In this document: positions 57,256-64,000 of the stretch, piece after piece
How the letters are laid out: every line of letters begins with the position of its first letter
Numbering within the stretch: position 1 is the first letter of the stretch
From: Thamnidium elegans
Lineage: Eukaryota; Mucoromycota; Mucoromycetes; Mucorales; Mucoraceae
Direction of reading: 5' to 3'
DNA: 64,000 nt
Assembly (NCBI GenBank): GCA_025201345.1
Contig: JAIXMG010000028.1
Span: 312,001-376,000 of the forward strand
The notes under the pieces: model-generated
Told to the model about the DNA's origin: nothing
Databases searched by the model: none
Seen by the model: only the letters and a program-made list of their open reading frames with translations
Made by a program: the position numbers and the translations under genes

Positions 57256-58418
57256 TTAGTCGACATCGTCCATAAATGAACCAGGTTGGTTCTGACGTAT
57301 TCTATCAGCAGTTTCTCTTGTAATTACAATCATATCCGGTTCTTCCTCCTGCATAACAGGTGGAACATTTGATATCGATTGCCGACTAAAAAAAATAATA
57401 ATAATAGTATCAATATATATACAGGATTATAAAACTAAAACATATAGTTACCAAATAGGACAAGAATCTTTTAACTTTAACCAATACCCAATACACTCTG
57501 AATGATACTCGTGTTTACAAGGTAATTGCGTGATAACCATATCACCAAATCTTTCTGTACAAATGGCACACTCTGTATTGGTTTCTATTATTGTAATATT
57601 ATTATTAGCTATATACATAATTAAAAACATAACTAAAAAGGAGGATGATGGTACCTAATATATCACTTATATCAGATGTTCTTGTTTTTAAAATTGCAAT
57701 GTCAGATTCCGTAGCACCTTTTGCTGCTCTAGAACAATTATGAACCTGTGAATCAATTCAATTCAATTTTTTTTTTTTTCATTTATATTTCGCTACCTTG
57801 TATCATTATCTTCCATATCACCCACAATTCTATAATACGATAATGATAAATATACGCACTCACACAAAACAAAAAGAAGCATATATATTTTTACCTTAGT
57901 AATCTTAGTGCAATAGCGGCATAATCATGCGCAGATTCAAATGGTTGATCCTCCTCGTCAACGAATCCCTCACGAATTGCTTCAACGTTATCTTGGTAGC
58001 TCATATTAAAATCAAAATCATCTTGATCATTTTCATACAACTCTTCTTCTTCTCTATCTTGGTCTCTGTATATACTTCGAAACATTTCATCGTTGCGGTT
58101 ACTTCTTAACCTATTTATAAATAATTGCTGATCGTCTTCTACCATTTCAGTCCTCACTTGTTCTTCAAAGAGATCGGCATCGGCTCTATTCGTGTTGGAT
58201 TCCCAGTATTCGTTTTCTTCTCTTAACGAGCGTTCAAAGCCTTGATAGGCTTGCTCCTTAAAATAGCATTATTAAGGTTTTTCTTTTCTTTTTTTTTTAA
58301 AAAAAATATACTTTACTCGTTGATCATCAGCTAACAGTCGACAAGTACCACAAATGGCTTCAAAGCTTCTAGTCACAGTAACAGAATTACAATAGATACA
58401 AGGCAAGTATAGTACCAT
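57256..58418 (-). CDS. RING-H2 E3 ubiquitin ligase with N-terminal zinc ribbon
   Basis: Exons 58418-58317, 58256-57895, 57829-57797, 57728-57655, 57608-57452 and 57385-57256 give 251 residues. The N-terminus has two CxxC pairs (CIYCNSVTVTRSFEAICGTC), like the zinc ribbon of RNF115/RNF126-type ligases. An acidic middle region follows. The RING-H2 domain is TECAICTERFGDMV, then [25 protein letters not shown]. The last Cys is formed across the intron 57451-57386, which supports that junction. The C-terminus is short (IVITRETADRIRQ, then MDDVD). It presumably works with an E2 in protein quality control or trafficking; the substrate is unknown. Confidence 0.82.
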
Positions 58419-58562
58419 TTGAAAATAGTAAATGATAGTGACAACAGCAAAAAAAAAAAGGAGTAAAAAAAAAAAAAAAAAAAAAACGCCAAGTAGTGCA
58501 AAAATATTTTTTTTTTAAAGTAAGCTTAATTCATGGTCACTTTTTTTTATTGTCGTTATATT

Positions 58563-60615
58563 TTATTTTGTTCTATGAGAAGTTGTTTTATACAGTGCCA
58601 AAGGTAAATCATCCTCTTTTTGTTGATCCTCTTCTTCCTCTTCCTCTTCCTCTTCTTCTTCACCAGAAGAACTGTCACTTAATTTAGGGTCATACTCTAC
58701 TTTGGACTTCTTTTTTTGATATTTTGGATTTAGATAATTGTCAGGCACGACAAAACCTGTAGATGATTCTCTGGATGATGATTTATTTGCCATAAACGCA
58801 CCTCCACCGGCAATAGCATTCTTTGTTAACTTGGATGATTGTTGTTGCTGTTGTTGCTGCGGTGGACGTTGTTTCTTTACTAATTTACGTGGTTTCTTCT
58901 TCTTTTGTTGCAATTGATGATGATGAAGTTGTTGTTGCTGCTGAGAAGTTTGATGCTCTGGTGGATTAGTAGCAATAATAGAAAGGTACCAAAACATTTG
59001 GTTAGAGATCAAAACTTGTTCATGCAGTGGTCTACGTGGATTAGCTAATTTAACATGCGATAGTTTATAAATGGCTCTTTCGACATGTAATGGTAGTCTA
59101 GTCAGATACATCCTATTCAATTGAAAGTCTTTAGGTGCTTCTTTTGTTAGTGCACCATTTGTGATAACTGAGTCCAAATTACTGGTATGTTTTGACTTTC
59201 TTGAAAATAAAGAAGAAAGTGTAAACCTTTTACTACTACTACTATTACTACTACTAGATGAATTGGCAGCAGCAATAGACGCAGCGTCCGAGGATTTAGA
59301 TACTTGAGGTTGTCTCGTATTATTCTCTTGTTCTTGGGGTTCCTCTTGGAGTTGTCCGTCAGTTGGATCAATTTTATTGTTCTTTTTAGATGACTTTTCA
59401 TCTGACCAAAATGCCCATGACCAACTACTTTTACGTCCATTATGCAAATTTGTTGTTGAGGTAGAAGCAGATCTTTCTAGTATAATAGGGTCTTGTTGTT
59501 CTTGCTGTTCTTGTTGTTGTACTGGTTGTGATTGAGATTGTGGTTGTAGTGGTTGTAGCGCAGGTCTTGATGCGATACATAAATCTCTTATTTCTTCTGT
59601 TTCTACTACAGGTGATAGAGGTTCTGTTTGGTCTGATAAAGTAACCCCACCATCAGCAGAAGAAGATCGCATCATTGGTTCTGTTTCTAGTGGGTCATTA
59701 ATACAGTCGGATTCACTCTTTCTATTCATCAGGACAGGTCTATTAGGTGCAGTAACAGATGAATTTCGTTTAAAATTTGTTCTTGCGCCTCTTCTTAATA
59801 AAGGTCGATCGCCTTTAGGTACTAGAGCTCTTGATTCATCAAACGGCGAAGAATTACGATCGAATACTAGTAGATCTGGTACGTTACGAGCATAACCTTA
59901 ATACACAAAAAGAATATATAAGTATAGAAATACAGATATAAACCAATTTTTTTTTCTTTTTATAATACCTCCTGCAGTGGGTAAGTGTAAACTAACGCTT
60001 CTACGTAATACCAATTTTCTCTTTCTATCCTCGTTTTCATCGCTTTCTTCCAACACATCCAAATCAGAATGGTTATCTCTTTCAGCCAACTCTTCTAATA
60101 ATTTTTGTTGATCGTTTGCAGTAAAATAAACCGAAAGTACTGATTGTCTTCGCTTAATGCTTTTCTTTCTAATGGTTAAACCATGGGTATCTACGTATTT
60201 CTCAAATTCAGCAGGTGCTATTTCAGGATGTTGTGATGCAGGAACCCTATACATATATATAATATTTAATGTTATTTGTCTTTTTTTTTTATTATACTTA
60301 AATGTATACGCTTTTTTTTTTTTTACCCATTTACCAAAATAAATGTGATGGATTAGAAGTCGCAATATTTATAACTTCTGTCCGAATATTATTATCTTCT
60401 TCTTTCTTCTTTGTTGAAGACCTGTTTAAATGTCTAGGTAATGATAATGCTCTAGTTAGACCGGTTGTGATGGCATCTGATTCAACTACTGCTTCTGGTT
60501 GATGAGGAGGGGGACGAGGTGGTTCTGTTTGTGGTAAAAAGTTCAAGTCATCCCAATTATCCGACAGTTCAATTTCAGGTAATGTTATTGGAGTATGCTG
60601 TATTGAAGAGGTCAT
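58563..60615 (-). CDS. ZDS1: Zds1/Zds2-like protein (Zds_C domain)
   Basis: Exons 60615-60335, 60246-59969 and 59896-58563 give 630 residues. In yeast the Zds proteins bind PP2A-Cdc55 and control mitotic exit, polarity and mRNA export. The conserved C-terminal block is RLPLHVERAIYKLSHVKL, then NPRRPLHEQVLISNQMFWYL. The rest is disordered: PPRPPPHQPE near the start, SP/SxS sites, Gln-rich runs, poly-Ser, a basic KKKKPRKLVKKQRPP stretch and a run of Glu near the end. Gln and Glu runs come from CAG/CAA and GAA/GAG-type tracts and may vary in length between strains. Confidence 0.85.
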
Positions 60616-61046
60616 GGTATACTATAAATAAGGAGTGTGTGTATGTATGTATGTGTTTGTGTTTTTTTTGTTTGTATGCGGAGAAAGAAGTAAAAAAAAA
60701 AAAAAAAAAGAGAAAAGGGGCAAGTTTCTAATGGCCTACAGTTTTTATTCATCATGATTATATAGGACCGTTTATTTTGTGACACCTACTTTCTTTGTAT
60801 GGCTGGCAGGAGGAAAGATATATTTAACTGAGTGTATACAGTGAATATAGTAAATGTAATAATAAAAATATCATATAAAGGAGCCCATTCTATAGTCTTT
60901 TTTTTTTTTTTTTTTTTTTTACTCCTTTTGAAGACTTTTTTTTTTCTTTCTTCTATATAAGTTTTTCGGTATTTACATTATTCCCTCTTTGCTTTGTTGT
61001 GTATATATACTCTTACTTTCTTTTTATATCGGAGATTGGGAACCCC
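60616..61046. promoter_or_regulatory. Intergenic between divergent ZDS1-like and C2H2 genes
   Basis: 431 bp with a TG/TATG-type tract (60635-60680), an A run and a T run of about 22 (60899-60920). No gene is seen. Confidence 0.4.
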
Positions 61047-61628
61047 ATGACTAGTTGTTGGTCAATGGAAGATCAAAGTGGTAGTAGTAATAACCCTTTC
61101 GTGCTTGCACAAGAGCAATCATTTATATATCAAACACTGGAAGAGCATGCTCCTCCTACGCACAAAAACATACCACCACAGTCAAGTAAGTATAACTGAC
61201 TATAGATATAGTATATCACTTTATTAACATTTTTTTGGGTAGTTTCTTCCTCTTCTATTTCTTTAAAAGAAAATAAAAAGATTGTGTTTAATAATTATCA
61301 TGGTAGACCCGCGATAACTTCACCCACACAAAAAAAATTTGTTTGTAAAATTCTATCAAATGATAATGATAATTTGCAAGAATTACCTAAAAGATATATT
61401 TGTTTAATCTGTGGAAAGAGATTTGTTCGACCCGGTAGCCTTACAACTCATACATACAGCCATACAGGAGAAGTAATTATAAATTTACTCTTTTGTGTGT
61501 GTTGTGTCATTAATTCATTATTTTAGAAACCATTTCAATGTACAGTAGAAGGATGTAGACGTCGCTTCTCTGTAGTTAGTAACTTGCGTAGACATGGAAA
61601 AATTCATTCTGTTAAAAAAAACCCTTAA
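61047..61628 (+). CDS. C2H2 zinc-finger transcription factor, two fingers
   Basis: Exons 61047-61185, 61243-61472 and 61527-61628 give 156 residues. The C-terminus has two classical fingers: YICLICGKRFVRPGSLTTH with H-x3/4-H completion in TYSH, the TGEKPF linker, and FQCTVEGCRRRFSVVSNLRRH ending KIH. The linker is split by the last intron (TGE|KPF). The N-terminal 100 residues are polar and Ser-rich without a known domain. Fingers of this type bind short G-rich sites; targets are unknown. The protein ends six residues after the last His. Confidence 0.87.
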
Positions 61629-61684
61629 CATAACCTTTTAATAGGAGAAGGTCTTTATCTATAGTTGGATATTATTAATTGATA

Positions 61685-61722
<38 letters not shown>

Positions 61723-63387
61723 TATATAGAATTCACAAATCATTCATGAATGCATTGTATGTTAACTATGTACACCCCCCTTTTTTTTTTAAAAAAAATG
61801 AATAAACCTTCATTACTTGTTAATGAGTCGCTTTTTTGACAAAGCAATACTATTCATTTTCTCTTAAAGATATATGTATATAATGACAAGCAATTTACCC
61901 TTTTTTAATGGATATATTTAGTAAATAGCTTCAAACGCATTAAATCAGTTGGAGGAGTTGATAGTAGTGTATATCAATATCTTAAGCCAAGACATCCCTT
62001 TTACTACCTTTATAAAAATGGTTTTTTTTTTTTAAAAAAAAGGAGAACAAATGAAAATATACCTCTTTGCAAGAAAAGAAAAATAAAGACAATCCGAAAT
62101 TCTCGGTCATTGTCTTTACATTAGTTAGCCTAAATTAAATATCATTTTAATAGATATACATCATTTTACTACAACATAATAAGAAATGGAAAACTTGGTT
62201 ACGCATAAATGGTTTTAAAATAGCTAATTAATTTGTAACCCCATTATTTCTTTGTTTAGCACTTTGACACCAGAAAACAGAATTTTATAGTTTTTATAAG
62301 CACATACTATACCCTTTATTTTTAATAAATATGTATAACCAATTACTTGGAACCATATCATGTGGTATTATAGTGCTACCTCAAACCAGGTATCGAGTAT
62401 AGACCTTCCTTAAGAATTAAAATAACAGAGCAGAAGCTTTGGTATATATGTTGTTAGGGTAATATACGTATCAAGCGCCAACAATATATATATATATATA
62501 TGAACCTCCTTCCCTCACACATTTTTTTTCTTTTTTTTTTCTTCAGTGAGCCAGTATTCGTAGGCAATATTGTGAATCAAACCAAGGAGTATACATGATT
62601 CTCTGCGCTTTGATAAATATATTTACTTCCTTCAGTCCAAGTGTTTGTAGCCAAAACCTATGCAAAATGTTTATAGAAGTATTTTGTTATAAAATAGAGA
62701 AATAGACTTATTGATTATACTTATAATGGTTATAAAACTAGAGTAAATTCTTGATATAACCATTACTATTTTTGGACAGTAAGCCGGCTTACTCTTTTTC
62801 ACTAGCAAAATAAAAATACCCCGCTTTGCGAGACCGAGAATTAGATTTAATTTTCAGTTAAAAAGGGACACAAATCAAGATAGCTTTTATTCCAAACCAG
62901 GTCAATAGAGATATACAAGATATTTTAATTTAAGCAGTAGAGATCGTCGTTTTCTCAGATTTATTTAGGAGTCTTTTTTTTTCTATCTATCATAAAGGTG
63001 CAACACCCCCCTCTGGGCGATCTTTTTTTTTACGCCAGATAAAGTTCCTCAAAGTGTAGTTCTCTATCGAGTAATAAAAAGAAGGACAATAGAACTATAA
63101 ATTATTTAACTTTACAAAAGCTCTGGTTTTGTAGAAAATAATAAATATTCGAACATAAGAAAAACGTATCGAAAGGTTAAAGTGTCAAACTCTTTACAAG
63201 GAGAAAACAATAAAATAGTCTAGAGCTATATATTATTTAATCAAATACATATATTGTAAAAGGAGGAAGAAGAAAAAGAGGGAACTAACCGAGAAAAAAA
63301 AAGTTTATTATAAGCTATTCAAGAAACTTTGCTAGTATCATGCAACCTACAAATAGGCCAATGGCACAATTACGTACTTTCCAAGTT
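61629..63387. other. Intergenic 1.76 kb, no gene seen
   Basis: AT-rich, with a T run of about 34 (61687-61721), a T-then-A inverted run (62021-62041) and a TA repeat (62486-62501). No reading frame of interest, tRNA or repeat family is recognised. Confidence 0.4.
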
Positions 63388-63940
63388 CTAGAGCGAGCTT
63401 AATTGCAGCTTTGAGTCAATCTCTTTGATGGCTCCAGTCAGCTTCATACACGTTTCATCACGCATATTCTTCATGGAACCCTTGCATTTAACCAAGAGTT
63501 CCTTATTGAGTCCGACAAGGATGTTTTCAGAAAATATATCTATGCACAGCAGACCGTGTCGACTAGTGCATAAAACAAGAATATTAAAAGCAGGTGAATA
63601 GAAGGTTCTATAAAAAAGCAATTGTTCGGTAAAAAAGGCTCGGTTACGTTTGTGCCCTTGAATATCCATGATTCCAAGGGGGGGTGGTATTTCCCATATC
63701 ATTCAATGCGGTTGCATGTCTTGTACTTACATATTTAGCGCAAGTTGTGTTTTCATTCGTAACCTTTCTGATTGTTTGAACAGGGTTAACCAAGATACCA
63801 AACGCTCTATTTCATTCGATAAATGACGTGTCTTGATCACATTTCTGTAGTATATTGTAGCTATATAGTGCTTGTACAATGAACTGATATACCAGTAAGT
63901 ATTTTTAATGTGATACAGACAAGTCTTTTAAATGACATTG
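63388..63940 (-). pseudogene. Coding relic or partial gene of unknown family
   Basis: 63702-63388 is open for 104 codons and reads like true protein (IWEIPPPLGIMDIQGHKR, then FYRTFYSPAFNILVLCTSRH, ending KEIDSKLQLSSL). Upstream, 63927-63731 is open in another frame (KHYIATIYYRNVIKTRHL, SNEIERLVSWLTLFKQSERL, MKTQLALNM). It ends at a donor-like ATGTAAGT, but I found no acceptor that joins the two in frame. The family is not recognised. A decayed copy of a repeated fungal gene, or a gene with exons beyond the window, are both possible. Confidence 0.35.
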
Positions 63941-64000
63941 TATTTACTGTCTTCTTTGTTTATTACTCGCTTTTTTTTTTTTTTTTTTAGCGTCTTTGTT

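Overview
This is a 64 kb, AT-rich, gene-dense stretch of nuclear DNA from a fungus. Genes carry many short spliceosomal introns (about 50-90 nt, often with long A or T runs), spacers are short, and the gene content is fungal (OPI1, ALE1, OCA1, ZDS1, CFT1, SGF11, class I PDE). Presence of ABCD, SCAMP, EMC3, SFSWAP and a PRL phosphatase, together with the intron density, points to an early-diverging lineage, most likely Mucoromycota/Mucorales. The assignment is by impression of protein families, not by a search. About 33 protein genes, two tRNA genes, an RPS17 pseudogene and two gene relics are described. Exon coordinates were worked out by hand from frame continuity and GT/GC..AG borders.

Left part (0-11.7 kb): a kelch-repeat membrane protein that reads, through an intron, into a second membrane-glycoprotein module; an RPS17 pseudogene; DPM3 and DPM2 (both accessory subunits of dolichol-phosphate-mannose synthase) head to head; the lysophospholipid acyltransferase ALE1 head to head with a SCAMP; a peroxisomal ABCD half-transporter; a SUZ-domain protein. 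Then about 2 kb with a degenerate gene relic.

Middle part (13.8-33.1 kb): OCA1 phosphatase, CFT1/CPSF160, CK2 alpha, a PRL-type phosphatase, SGF11 (SAGA deubiquitinase module), a small secreted protein, OPI1-like regulator, a compact SFSWAP-like splicing regulator, and a 17-exon DNA polymerase alpha-like gene. The last has all polymerase motifs but a very long acidic repeat-bearing N-terminal region and no C-terminal zinc module; I consider it the most unusual gene here.

Right part (33.1-64 kb): tRNA-Asn(GTT) and tRNA-Lys(CTT) with matching upstream elements, a hairpin minisatellite, RAD6, a cytochrome P450, RPL30, RPN8, RAB2, an orphan membrane protein, SPO11, EMC3, a secreted aspartic protease, a lactate/malate-dehydrogenase-like protein lacking its catalytic His and Asp, an orphan anchored protein, a cAMP phosphodiesterase, malic enzyme, a RING-H2 E3, a ZDS1-like protein, a C2H2 factor and a coding relic. 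Recurrent themes are head-to-head gene pairs with 60-430 bp spacers, very small coding exons (3 to 23 nt) and three GC-AG introns with a GCAAGT donor.
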